Shown here piece by piece: positions 10,692 to 22,500 of a DNA stretch of 64,000 nt (position 1 is the first letter of the stretch; every line of letters begins with the position of its first letter). The DNA is taken from NCBI GenBank assembly GCA_030549495.1, contig JAUIRK010000069.1:806001-870000 (forward strand), in the 5' to 3' direction. A model generated the notes under the pieces. That model was not told where the DNA came from. It was given only the letters and a program-made list of their open reading frames with translations, and ran no database searches. The stretch is from Nectonema munidae. Its lineage: Eukaryota > Nematomorpha > Nectonematoida > Nectonematidae. The position numbers and the translations under genes were made by a program.

Positions 10692-12723
10692 TAGGGCGAA
10701 TAAAGTCAAAAAAAATGTTTTAAAATTTTCAAATCTTTTTATTTAGCAAGTTTGTTCATATATTTCAATTTTTTTTTTAATTTTTTAGGTCAATAAAGTC
10801 AATTTTTTTTCATAAAGTCAACAATATTTAGGAAAAAAATTCAAAACTATTTTGCTTTGTATATTGTAAGTTTAAAACAAAATGGAGAATCACTTTTATT
10901 ATAAAATTTTTAAAAGTTTTTAAATTTATTTATTTTCATTAAATTCTTTCAAAGAGTAGTTTTTTATTTTTTATAAATATACATTTGATCTTTTTATACT
11001 TTTAAAAACTTAATCACTAAAGATCAAAATATTTTGACACTTTAAATATCTTATAACCGGAAAAAATAAAAAAATTTGTTTGCCTTGTCTCACTTTGCTG
11101 GCCTAATTCCTTTAAGTATGATATTAAAAAACATTGTAGTTTTATCATTTTTAAATTTAAAACTTTGAATTTACTCACGTTTTAAACAACAGCTCCCAAT
11201 TATAATCAATTTCGTCAAAGCATGCCGACAGTTGCAAAAAGTAAATCACCAAAAATTGGGATACTGGTCAATAAGTATCCTCATGAAATTACAATTTCTA
11301 AATCTAAAGATTTATCTTGCAAAATTTGCAACGTGATTGTCAATCATGAAAAACCTTTTTTATTGAAAACCACAGAAAGTCGAAAAAGCACCAGCTTGGT
11401 TTACGAAGTTCATCTAGCACAAGTATAATCCAAAACAACTTAAAAAAAGCTGATAAGAAATTTTCTCGAAATTTAATAAGATGCTTTTTAGAAGTAAATA
11501 TCCCTTTACATAAGCTTTCACATCCTTCAATCAAAATGCTTTACTCAGAATTAGGATACTTAATTCCCTCAATTTCCACTAGTATAAATGTTTCAGATCT
11601 TTCCGCAGACTTGATTGATCAAATAAAAAATTAATTGAAAGAAAAAAAAGTTTTTTTAATGCCCAATGAAAGCACTCTTCTCGATGCGAGCTTTGTGTAT
11701 GTTCTGATTGGCTCAATAGATATTCCAGAAAAAACATGGCTTGTCAAGTGTATACTATTTGAAGAGAATGTTGACTCGAAAAGAATTGTTTGTGTTGTTG
11801 ATCATGTTATAAGGGAGTTTAACGTTAAAAAAGAGAACTTTTTATTGTTTTTAATCGATGCTGCTAAATATAATTTAGCCGTGGGCTGAATATTGAAAAT
11901 TGTGCATTCCAATTTGTTTCATATTACATGCTTCACACATTTATTTCACAATTGTGCAATGAAAGTTAAATCTTTCTATAAAGAAGTAGATGAGCTCATT
12001 GGTAACATGAAACTTGCAACAATTAAAAATAAAAAAGGTGCCTTTAGAGAGATTGGTTTCCCTCCAACACCAATTATAACAAGATGGGCGAGTTGGCTAG
12101 AAGCGGCTTCCTATTACTCTGATAAATTACCAGAAGTCAAAAGAATTGTTAATTCTTTCAAAAGCAAAGATGGTGTCCTGGTTCAAAATGCAAAAAAAAA
12201 AAGTGTTAACAATTGGTCACTTTATGAACAACTCATAAAAATTAAGCAAAATTATTACAATTTGGCAGAAATTATTGAAAAAATTGAATATTCGTCTTTT
12301 AGTATCAAGGATGCAATGCAAATTTTTGATTCCATTCACTTTACTGAAGATGAGTGTAAAATCAAAAATTATTATTTAAAAAAAAGGCTTGAAAATTGTG
12401 ACTTTTAAAAAGTTTTGGAAATGAAAACATTTCACCCAGTACTTACCTACTGTTTCAGAACTGTCAAGCAACAATATGTGCAGGCGAAAGATCTTTTTCA
12501 ATGCTTAAAAAGCTTCTGGCTAAAGACAAAAAATTTTCTCCACATAACATTATTAACTATTTCATGTTTTATTATATAATAGTTCTAAATAATTAAAAAA
12601 AAACTTTATTATACCTATATATATCTTTGAAGACTAGACAAAAAAGTTTTAAAAGAAAGGTCAATTTTTTTTTCCAAAAAGTCAATATTTAAAAAGTTTT
12701 TAGGTCAATTTTTGTCTGCCCTA
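10692..12723 (+). mobile_element. hAT transposon with 8-bp target duplication
   Basis: The ends are TAGGGCGAATAAAGTC (10692) and the complement of gtctgcccta (12723). The flanks are gtgattac (10684-10691) and gtgatcac (12724-12731), 7 of 8 matching, which is the hAT target-duplication size. Subterminal words 'ggtcaat..agtcaa' occur at both ends. The 2032-bp interior encodes a hAT transposase of the CGGBP1/BED-like type, now split into several frames. The same end sequence recurs at 15577. Confidence 0.85.
11222..12590 (+). pseudogene. hAT transposase (CGGBP1-like), broken
   Basis: The translation shows, in order: a short CxxC zinc-finger relic (DLSCKICNVIVNHEKPF, from 11222); a core block (MPNESTLLDASFVYVLIGS, 11656-11715) replacing the usual 'DE..D..GRYV.N'; FLLFLIDAAKYNLAVG; CFTHLFHNCAMKVKSF (from 11920); PIITRWASWLEAASYY (about 12068-12118); and after a shift the dimerisation block with ERSFSMLKKLLAKDKKFSP (about 12480-12545). 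This is the CGGBP1-associated hAT layout. There is an in-frame TGA at 11887-11889, a frame change before 11635 and another after 12408. It is non-functional as it stands. The RWxSW motif and the C-terminal block make the family call firm. Confidence 0.85.
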
Positions 12724-12731
12724 GTGATCAC

Positions 12732-13085
12732 TGATCAATGATTCTTTCTCACGAAGGCAATTTAACAATGATGTTACAATTTTTCTTAGATTTCTAAAGC
12801 TTATTAGAGATTTTTATTTATTATATTCTGTATTAAAATATGGCTAATTTAATTGCAAGAAGGGTAGCACGGATAATATTTTCTGTCATGACGGAATCTA
12901 TCTACACTTTTTATTAACTAAGATTCTTCTTACTTTTGTTAACCTTTTTTTTTAAAACAACTAACTAGGTAGATAACTACACTATCTAGATTTTTAATTA
13001 GGTAACATATTACTAATGGATTATCGTATTAATTAAATAATTTGTATAAAAAAAGAAAGACCAAGCAATTGCACTTTTTCAATTA
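12732..13085. other. AT-rich spacer, nothing recognised
   Basis: No frame, repeat or RNA signal was seen in this stretch. Confidence 0.4.
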
Positions 13086-13089
13086 AAGT

Positions 13090-13170
13090 CGGCTGATGAT
13101 GGCCTAGTGGTAGGAGCGTAGGGTCTTGATCCAGATGATCTGATTTCGATTCCTGATCGTGACTATCCTT
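13090..13170 (+). repeat. tRNA-like sequence, probably a SINE head
   Basis: gatggcctagtgg at 13098-13110 resembles a Pol III A box, and tgatttcgattcctg about 45 bp further resembles a B box (GGTTCGANTCC). The spacing fits a tRNA. The acceptor stem does not pair well, so I see a tRNA-derived repeat rather than a working tRNA gene. Confidence 0.4.
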
Positions 13171-14663
13171 ACTCCTTACCATCTGTCCAGCTATGGAAGA
13201 TTATTCTTCCCTATGGATGCGATACCGACAACTAAAAAAAGTCGGTATCAATATAATCACCAAGTGGATGCTAATAAGATTGTCTTGGTCAGTCGTTTTC
13301 AAACTTTTTCACTCCATACCTTACTTTGTGAACTTTCAGCATCTCATGACTCCGAATTTAATCACTGTAAAAATTTGTAGAATAAATGTTAATGTCAAAT
13401 ATTTAAAAGATCGGACACCCGTTATGCATGATTAGAAAACACGCGGGGTTTTCTTCAGAAAATCATAGGTTTTTTCCGACTAAACTGCATCCTTTGGCGA
13501 TTTTTCCAAATATCCTAAATTTATTGTATACAAAAATGCAGTTAAAAAGAAACAAAGTGAAGGCGTTCTCTACAAAAATTAAAATAAATGCTTCATGTGT
13601 TTTTGACACCGTGAAACACTTTAAAATCTTTTCGCTTACTTTTAAAATATCTTAAGTTCTCTTAAGAGTCTGGTTATATTATTTTTTTTTTGACATTTTA
13701 AGTACGATTATAAAAACATTATTCATACAATCTCTGAGAAAAAAAGAGTATTTTATTTTTTGTTCAAAATTGGTGATCTTTCAAAAGTTTTGTAGAGAAG
13801 GAGTATTTCTTGTGAATCTGCCAGCATGGTCACAATTTGAAAAGATGCGCAAACTATGAAATCGCCTAAATCGAATATATAAAATGATCACATTTGCAAA
13901 AAAAATTTAGGCATTAAAAGACTCTAGTTTGTCCTTTTTTCCTCGTGAACAGGATGGTCAATCAATCGGCTTAAATGCACTTAAAAAGAGAATAAATTTC
14001 GAATATGTAAATAAGATTTGTTAGTTCAAAAATCAATGTATCAAATATATAAGGAAAATTACTGCTTTAAATCTTTTGCTTTACTAAGTATACATCCACT
14101 GATAATAATTTATCACATGTAGTAAGACGAGTGCCTTGTTCCGACTCAGGTTTTTTTCATCTGAAAAATACTCATTGCGTTCGATTCCTATCCACTGAAT
14201 CTATCTGTAGTTTTCTGAATAGAACTTCATAGATTCAAGATTTGTTGCAACAAAAGAGTTTGCATCTTTTCACTACATGATCTTTTTTGGTTTGTTCTAT
14301 TTTCTAGCAAATCTTTGCAAAGAATTGTGAGAAAATTGTACTTACATTTTCCATTTCCTTTCTAAAATTGTGTGCCTCTTGTAGTTTATTTAATTCCTGT
14401 TCTGTATCAATTATTATAGACTTCCGATAAATCTTTATAGCATCAAAATGTTCTTGTTACCGTTTGTGAAATGTTTGACGAGATAAAACTGACCAAAAGA
14501 TGATTAATAAGTTATATCTATAAAAAGAAACTGCTTAAAAGGAATGTAGATGTAAATGTAAGATATAGGATGAAAAGAATTTCAAAGTGAGAGAACAAGA
14601 TTCCAAACGAATTTTTAGCACATAGGAGATAAACAGCGAACTCATCCAGTATATTGCCTAGAC
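13171..14663. other. AT-rich region, nothing recognised
   Basis: Small frames at 13159-13655 overlap each other in different phases and have no family resemblance. No repeats were recognised. Confidence 0.4.
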
Positions 14664-15357
14664 CAGTGTTTCTCAACCTTTTCTTCCCAACGCCTCCTTT
14701 AGACTTTTTATTTTTGTACGCCCCCTTTACCAATTGAAATCATACCCCCATATAATTATTATCAAAGAATGAATTTAATCTCATCGATACTGAGCATCAA
14801 ATATTTTTATTCTGCTTTAAATTTTACTATATTCATTCTTTCAAAAACAATAGTTTCTCTCTTTTTAAACATTAGTTGAAAAAAATTTTAAATTTTTATT
14901 AGTGCAATTTTTGACATTGTTTTTTGCCACTATTTTTGAATACGCTGTTCAGTGCCAGAAATCGCGCAGCGTAAATCATTTTTTATGTTGAGTCTGTTTC
15001 TTGATTTAGTTTTAATTGAAAATAAAGCCCAAAACGCAGCTTCACAAAGATAAGTAGATCCGAAGAGGACTAAAACCTTCAGAGCTTTACTGGCAAGTTT
15101 GGCGTAGATGGGATGATATTTTATACAGAAAGCTTTGAGATCCAGTTTATTAATGATATTTTCAGCGTTAGAGTTAAATTTTAATTCAAGAAACTCTTCT
15201 TGGGCATCATCTGGAACATTTTTAATCTCAGATTGGAAGGGATTTATTATAAATTTCCAGTCTTGCCGATTTTTGTCTACATCCGGAAAATATCTAATAA
15301 TTTCTTCTTTCAAATTTTCAAAATGTGTGGATATTTCTTTTTTCAAATCACATTAAA
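14664..15357 (-). mobile_element. 3' part of a ZBED5/SCAND3-like hAT element
   Basis: The terminus cagtgtttctcaacc at 14664 is a Charlie-type hAT end. It lies just downstream, on the minus strand, of the transposase fragment at 14930-15346. The 5' part of the element is missing: past 15357 the reading is lost and no second end is seen. Confidence 0.75.
14930..15346 (-). pseudogene. ZBED5/SCAND3-like hAT transposase, C-terminal dimerisation domain
   Basis: The 138-residue frame reads HFENLKEEIIRYFPDVDKN, then INPFQSEI, then the hAT dimerisation core (YPxxxK equivalents: 'HPIYAKLASKALKVLVLFGS'), then TYLCEAAFWALFSIKTKSRN and RLNIKNDLRCAIS. These are the hallmark blocks of the ZBED5/FAM200/SCAND3 lineage of domesticated and free hAT transposases. 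The N-terminal BED finger and catalytic half are absent, so it is a truncated mobile-element copy rather than a domesticated gene. Related pieces lie at 36.3-37.1 kb and 61.85-62.04 kb. Confidence 0.85.
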
Positions 15358-15429
15358 ACATTTTGATTCAGAGCCAATTCCAAGTTACTATAGTTCAATG
15401 CAATCCCTTGCTGAATCTAACTAAATTAG

Positions 15430-15570
15430 ATTTATTCCTAACGGTCACCTTTATAGAGCGGTCACTCCAAAGTATCCCCGTTTGATTTTCAAGCTATTAC
15501 AACCTTCATAGAACGGTCACTCCTTTATTACGGTCAGATTTGAAGCAGAAACACAGTATAACGGTAACTT
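15430..15570. repeat. pogo/Tigger-like end fragments
   Basis: The block has repeated 'acggtcac(c/t)' words, with gagcggtcactccaaagtat and gaacggtcactcctttattac. This style is seen in pogo-like termini. No boundaries or partner could be set. Confidence 0.35.
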
Positions 15571-15576
15571 CATCAC

Positions 15577-15740
15577 TAGGGGGGCAAAAAGTTAAAATTT
15601 CAAAAAAAAAGTCCAATTAAAAAAAAGATATTTGACATATTTTCCAAGACTTTCTGTACTTAATTTCGCTGTTTTCAATTTTTTTTAGGTCAATAATGTC
15701 AAAAAAATTTTATTCGGTCAAAATTTACTGAAAGAATAAT
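15577..15740 (+). mobile_element. 5' end fragment of the 10692-type hAT family
   Basis: taggggggcaaaaagttaa at 15577 and the inner 'ttttaggtcaataatgtcaa' parallel the start of the 10692 element (tagggcgaataaagtcaa ... ttttaggtcaataaagtcaa). No opposite end was found. Confidence 0.5.
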
Positions 15741-17448
15741 TTTTTTTATTTGCTAACTTTAAATAATTCCATTCTTGTTTATGACCATCTGTGCTTTTTG
15801 TTTTTTTTTTAATTGTTTTTTGTTTAAATAATCTTGAAATTTTTGATCCTTTATCATACAAGCTAATGTTAATGAAATTTTTTGACTTGAATTTTTTTTC
15901 TCCTACCTATATACCACTGTACTGTTAAAAATATTCTAAATTTTCTCTGCTAATTGCTCTGTAAATTGTGGTATGTAAGCTAAGTTTTTGGGAAGTGCAT
16001 AATTATTTGCCAAAAAGTAAAACTCATAAATTCGAAAAGCAGTTCAAAAAAAGAGATGTATTGGATGTGAATTTTTTTTATATCCGCGGATTTGGATGCA
16101 GATATCAAATTAGACTTTCTAGCGGATTAATAGTTATAAGAATGAACACAAATAATTTATGGGAAAATTTTTTATTGATAAATCTATAAACAAAACTATT
16201 AATTTCGGTGTAAACTAACACCGTTTTTGAGTTCTAAAATTTAAATTTCAAAAATTCAAAAATAATTTTTTTTTAAACTTTTACCAAGGAGAGATAGGGA
16301 TAAAGACTCGCTGCGGTTTCCAACTAAATTTTTAACCCCATATTTTAGGCTTCCAACTTCTAAAAGGTATTTAAAATATAGAGTAATATGGTTTTGGAAT
16401 GAATTTTTATATAACTCGGAACTCATTTGTACTTCGTCTTATAATTTTAAATATAAAATAAAATAATACTTTATAAGTAAATATGAAATGAATTGTATAA
16501 TTAAGGATTGTTTCTTATGTTCAACCTAGTAACACTAGCTCCTATTTATAGTATATATATACCCTCATCTTGAGTATTCTGAATAATTTTCTCCATAATT
16601 ATACATAAATATTTATCAAACCCTGTCTTCATATATGATTCGTAGCATTTGTATAATCTTTCCTTCTTTATGATGTTTTTTTTCTTCCTTTTTTTACTAT
16701 TTAGTTATTTATTCGCCATTCTTTTCTATGTTGTAATTATTTATTTTATGATTATTATATAAACTATTTTCAAATACATTTTTTACATATATTGTTAACT
16801 TTTCTATATTTGTTCTGGATAAAATGAATTTTATTAGGATACTCATACCAGCGGCTTGAAATGGCCTTTTGAGTTTCCTCGCATTTTAACGTGAAATTTG
16901 TAATACATCTTTTCTTCATAAATATTTTATAATGATGAAATGACATGAATATTATTATTGTTTTCTTTGTTATGCGAAATAAATTCTTCTTCTTCTTCTT
17001 AAAGAAGTTTTGACAATTAAAGCATGTAAGTTATAGTTAATTGTAGAAAACAGTAACAACAACTATTGACATTTAAAGCATGTAAGTTATGGTTAAATGT
17101 AGAAAGAGCTGAAGAGTATTATAAGGAAAAAATAAGTGTTAAAAATATGTGTTAACAGTAACAATATGTAATGTTAGGAAAGTATGCATATTACTATATG
17201 TGAAAGCAAAAGACTTAGTGTATATTTTAGTCGTTCACTATAAATTTATAGATGTTAAATTCATAATAAAATTGTGATAAATAAGCAAAATTTCAATAAG
17301 TTTATTAATCGAATTTCTATATTTAATTGAAAACACCGCTTCATAAAACTGTAAATTTTATACTTTTGATTTTTGTAAAATACTCACTTTCAATAAATCA
17401 AACTCTTGCTTTTTTGTTGTAGTCTTTGTTTCATTTTTTGCCCTATAC
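15741..17448. other. AT-rich region, nothing recognised
   Basis: It contains a short (ctt)n run near 16990 and a local direct repeat 'attaaagcatgtaagttat(a/g)gttaa' at about 17017 and 17074. A 73-codon frame (15968-16189) has no family support. Confidence 0.4.
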
Positions 17449-18023
17449 CAGGGCCTGCGCACCTTATTTATTTTGGGGGCTTGAGCCCCCCTCCCCCATT
17501 TTTGACCTAAGCCCCCCTCCACTCCCACTCAATTTTTGAAGCTTAAATAAGTTCTAAATGAATTATATCCGATAAAGTGCGCTTGTGAAAAAGTCTTTTC
17601 TTTGTACATTATTAGTTTCAATAAATATATTCTAAAATTGTCTAGAGTATTTATTCGAGTATCACGCTACTCTAGCAATAGGAATCAACACTACATCCTG
17701 TGAGAGACACTTAAAAGAGTTTTCTAGTTTTGAACTATTTCATCGAAAAGTCAAGAAGGCTGAATGTTTACATGTAAATTGCTTTATTACTCTAAAATGA
17801 TATATTGTTAATAAAATGATTTTCTTCTTTCAGTTTTGTTTTATAATAGTTAATTTTACTCATCAATCCTCATCACCTTACTTTTATAACCTTCTTTAGC
17901 TCTTGTTTCCGATGCTGATCGAATTTGCTTCTAGAAAGGAAAATTTTATAGTGTGTATTTTTATAATGTATAGTTTCAGCCCCTTTGAGCCCCCTCAAAA
18001 AATTTTGGGTAGCGCGGGCTCTG
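17449..18023. mobile_element. Non-autonomous hAT-like MITE, ~575 bp
   Basis: The left end is cagggcctgcgcacc then ...ttttgggggcttgagcccc. The right end read on the minus strand is cagagcccgcgctaccc then ...ttttttgagggggctcaaa. The imperfect inverted repeat covers about 40 bp with the same internal G-run. No convincing 8-bp duplication flanks it and it has no coding frame. Confidence 0.6.
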
Positions 18024-19437
18024 GGTTGTATATATGGTAAACTTATTACTGACTTTTTAAAATTATTTAAAATAAAATTTTAAAATATTTTAGAAATAGT
18101 CATTAAATACCGAATTTCTTGCTATTATTTCAGCTTTTTTTATTGCTTTGTTATTATAGTTATAACATTTTAAATTAGCTTTATGTTTTTAATTTCATCT
18201 TTTTGATCCGACGGATCTGTAATAAGGTTATAGGCTTATTTAAAATCGCAGCGGATGCGAATACAGATGTCGGAATTTTTTTAAAGAATGCGGATATCAT
18301 AATTGCAATTCTAGGCAAACACATGTTTTTCCAAATATTTTAGAGAGAAGTATATGTGTTATCTTAAAGACATAAATATTATAACAATTTTGGATAAACT
18401 AAGAAATAAAAAATTCTGAAATTTTTTTTGTGGTATATAAAAAAAAGAAAAATATCTGAAAATTACGGATTCAGATGTTATTTTAGAAATGATCTGCTTA
18501 TGGTTAAGAGGATGTAAAAAATCTGATCATATCTATTTAAAATCAAATTGATATAAAAAAATCAAAAAACTAAAATTATTTAAAAAAATAAATCATTCCT
18601 CCAACACTCAAATAATTAAATGTCCTGTATGCTAAATATTTTGATTTTTAAACTTTTATAAAATTACATTCAATGTGATTGATAATAAATTTTATATTAA
18701 TAAAGAATATATTACTTGCTCATTTAATAAAGTCTCAATGAATCCCTTCAGCTCTTAACTTTAATCGTAGCATATTTGCACATAAACCTTTTTTTATATA
18801 TAAAAATTGGAAAAAATTTAATTTGTTTATTACATTTATTTTCACTGATTAACTTTTAATTTTGTGGTTTGACTAAATTTCTATCCTTTTAAAATTGTTC
18901 AGCATAGTCCATACAGTAATCCTTCAGAGTGAAGTATATTAATATTTTATTTTTTTCAATTAGACTGTACATCAGTTTCTTTTCTCCATTTTGAATTTAT
19001 TACAATAAATATCTTTTTCGAGTAAACTAATGTTGAATTGAAAAACAAGAAACTCAAAAATATAATAAAATCACAACGTTTGAAAAGAGTATACAATTCA
19101 TACTTTGAAGTTTTCAAATTTAAAAAGTTTTGCATTTTTCAATTTTATCAAACTTTTATTAACCATGTTTATTTCATTGAAAAGTTCATCCATATTTATT
19201 TAAAGCTTTTCTTAATATTCTTTAGTTTACTACAAAGTGAAATAAATACTAAAAGTGAAATTTACTACTATGTGAAATATTATAAGAAATGATGGCTATT
19301 AAATGCGTGATGGAGGATTATCTAAAAATGAGCATAGCTAATATTAAATAAAGATATCTGCAATATTGCAATCTCTTTTACTTTTTTTATATTTCATATT
19401 TGAATGGGAAGATATAACTTGGTAATTTGATGTGAAG
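18024..19437. other. AT-rich region upstream of MRPS5
   Basis: No exon, repeat family or promoter element could be supported. The 84-codon frame at 19038-19292 looks like chance. Confidence 0.4.
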
Positions 19438-19567
19438 ATGCTTAAATTGTTGCGCCAAACGTGCTCTTCACTTTTAGGAAATCCCCTTTTCGCTCACAAT
19501 TCCATCACTTCTGCTTCTGCCTTATTTCATACTTCAAGTTTTCAGAATAGCAATTTCCTCGTACATT
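19438..19567 (+). CDS. MRPS5: MRPS5 exon 1 (mitochondrial presequence)
   Basis: ATG at 19438 opens MLKLLRQTCSSLLGNPLF, rich in Leu, Ser, Arg and Lys with no acidic residue over about 40 codons, as in matrix-targeting signals. The donor GTAACA at 19568 gives the phase 1 required by exon 2. A weaker donor at 19538 (GTTTTC) would also be in phase. The exon was assigned by context, so it is less sure than the others. Confidence 0.6.
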
Positions 19568-22500
19568 GTAACATTTTTCTCCTTATTCATCACTTTTTCC
19601 ATTTTAGTTTTCCTACTACAGTCGACAGAAATTTAAATTTTATTTAAAATTCGGAATGTTTATGATTTGGCCTTTCCGAATTAGTGATTCGTATTTTAAT
19701 AAAAAAATCACCCTTTGCTTATTCGGCTTCTCTCACTATAAACTTGGCGCAAACTAAAATTCAATGTTAGATGTAAGTTTAGGAAACTATTATTTTGTAA
19801 ACCTTCAAGAAGCTCAGTTGTTAATTGAATCAAACATTCAATAATTTTACTAAATTAAAGATTCTGGAATAATCAAAGAGCCGGATTAACGAAGGTCCGA
19901 ATTAGTGATTGCCGGATTAAAGGTAGTCAAGGGTATTATGTCTACCCTTTTTTTTTACTTAAGTCAATTTATGCAAAGCCTTTTTAACTTAATTAAAGCA
20001 TGGTTTTCGAGTCGGAGGTAGAATATCCCACTCGATGTACTTCGCAACAATACGACCCTGACTCCTAATACTGTAAATCATGAAATAAATAAAGCTCAAT
20101 CATGAAATGAATAAGCTTGGGAATGCATTAATCGGAAACTCCTACAGAGAAAAATAAGGGTAGCATATCAAGATAATTTTGAAAATAAATGATTGCCCGC
20201 GTAAACAACACTATGCGACTTTCCTTAACTCTCAACGCGAAAATTTAGCTTCCGATTTTCTGTACCTAAAATTTTTTGATTCCCTCTCCAAGTACATGAA
20301 AATTTAAAGTATTTAAACTCGATCAATTCTGAGTTCTTACTTCCAGCGTCTATCGAAAAGAAGAGTGAGTCAATATGCTTACAAAAATTAAACTTTTTTT
20401 GTCATTTTTTTTATAATTATTTTAACTTTTTAACAAATCAGTTATTTTTGGTATTTGAAAATAATCTTCCGATATCTGGCATCCTTCGACGTCTTCATTC
20501 CATTGTTTTTAAAATATAAAGTGACATCCCATTCGCAAAGACCAATATTGATGGCCGACTTAATATTCTCTTAATACTGAATAAATAAATATATATGCTT
20601 GAATATAAATTTACAGTTAAAATCCATTTTGATTCAAAATAGTGTGCAACAAAAGTAAAAATTATTTCAAATTTCTTCTTTGCTATCCGTACTTTTTTTT
20701 GCTAGAATTGATTCACCAAAAACTAGGGTTTAGGAAAAAAGTTGAAATTTAAAAATGTGTGAACGAAAATAGTCAAGATGCATATAATATGACATACCTG
20801 CATCATCTTTATTATAATTTATAATTGTAATTTTAGTACCATTTATTGAATATTTAGCTAGGAGGTTTGAACTGGCGTCTAGCAGCTGTGCGTGAACATC
20901 AACCATCTAGCCGAGAATGGTTAGCTTTGATGATCTTCATCTACTTATGAATTGAATGTACCATTACGGTCTCAAATCAATGTAGTAGTAGTAGAGCACA
21001 TTTCTCAGCATATATTGCTGGTAGTAATGATATCATATACTTATTGTAAGTGTGCAATGTGCATGCAAAGTGTCAGCTATAACTAGAAATTGTAGGTTCT
21101 CGTGTTTTCGACCATCATCACTAAGCGTACACCGTGTGAAAGATCGGTTTCGGCTATTGAAGCCTCATCAATTCCACTTTGTGTGTTCAAACTATGAGGT
21201 TTGAACTGGCGTCTAGTGGCTGTGGTCTCCTTGTATGCACAATTACAATAAGTATAAATATTATATTTATCTCACTGTTTCTAAACCTACGGAGCGCACT
21301 ATCCACGCATACTAGGTATGTTTCTGAAAATAAAAACTTATAATTGGGATACGGATTATGCACGTTAGGGGATTAAACACGAATGTTTACGCTATTACAA
21401 CAAAGAAATAAAAATGCTATGCCCTGAAGTAGACATATTTAGTAGTCTCGTTGTTAGATATCAGGGGTGACGGAGTCCAAACGAAAATATCTCATTTTGA
21501 CTGCAACACTGACTCCCTACTACTTACTAAAATTTGACTACAACTTCAAGTATTTAAAAATCGATTCCGACTCCCATTCCAAACACAAAAGCTTGATGCA
21601 TTTAACGCGACTCTTCACTTCTCAAGAATAGCTACGGTTTTATTCCAATTTTTTTTTCTGCTCAAACAGTCCTGGAAGACTTGTATGATTAAATATCCAC
21701 GGACATAGTGTTTACGCAAAAATGCTAAAATAAAATGATAACAAAGACCGAAAAAAATGGCGGAAAAAACGATGACTCTTATATAACTAACTATTTTTCC
21801 ATCGCATTTTTCCGTAATTTATTTAATTTTCGTTGAAATTTTGTCACACAGTGCAAGTGTTTTTCATTTTGTCTGTTGCCAATATGTCCATCGGACTGCA
21901 CTCCTTTCGTAATATTGGTGAAAGGCTAAAATTATTCAAGCTATGCCTGGGTATGAATGCGAGTAGCCTTTGCTTTGCGATACGAATATAGGTAGTTTGT
22001 TTTGAAAATAAGTAACTTACTTTAAAAAATTTTTATTTAGATACGGGCACTCAATTATTAAATTCAGCGACAGGGGCAAGTTTGCAGACGAGAAAACGCG
22101 GAAAAAATGTGAATCGTAAACGTCGTCTTGTCAGAGATTTGAATCGAGGACAGCGTGTTGGAGAAGGTTGCTCTTTTTATAACTTTATATTTTTAATCCT
22201 GATTTTGACAACTTTTTATTGATGTATTTATTCAAAGTAAGTCGATCATCTCGCTCCACACCAAAAATGTCTCCTCTATTCGTCAATAAATAAATACATA
22301 CGTGTTTAAGAATTTTTGTTTTTATCTTTGCATATTTTTAGATGCTTATTCCAGTGGCCTTGTTGTGTTACTAGATATCTCTATTAATTTGAAAACAACG
22401 CGTTCAATTCAGAGGCGAGTGTAGAATAAAAATTTCCCTTATGCAATTCTAAAACGTTTCTTATTCTAAAATGAATTTTCTCTAAATATTCAACATGTCA

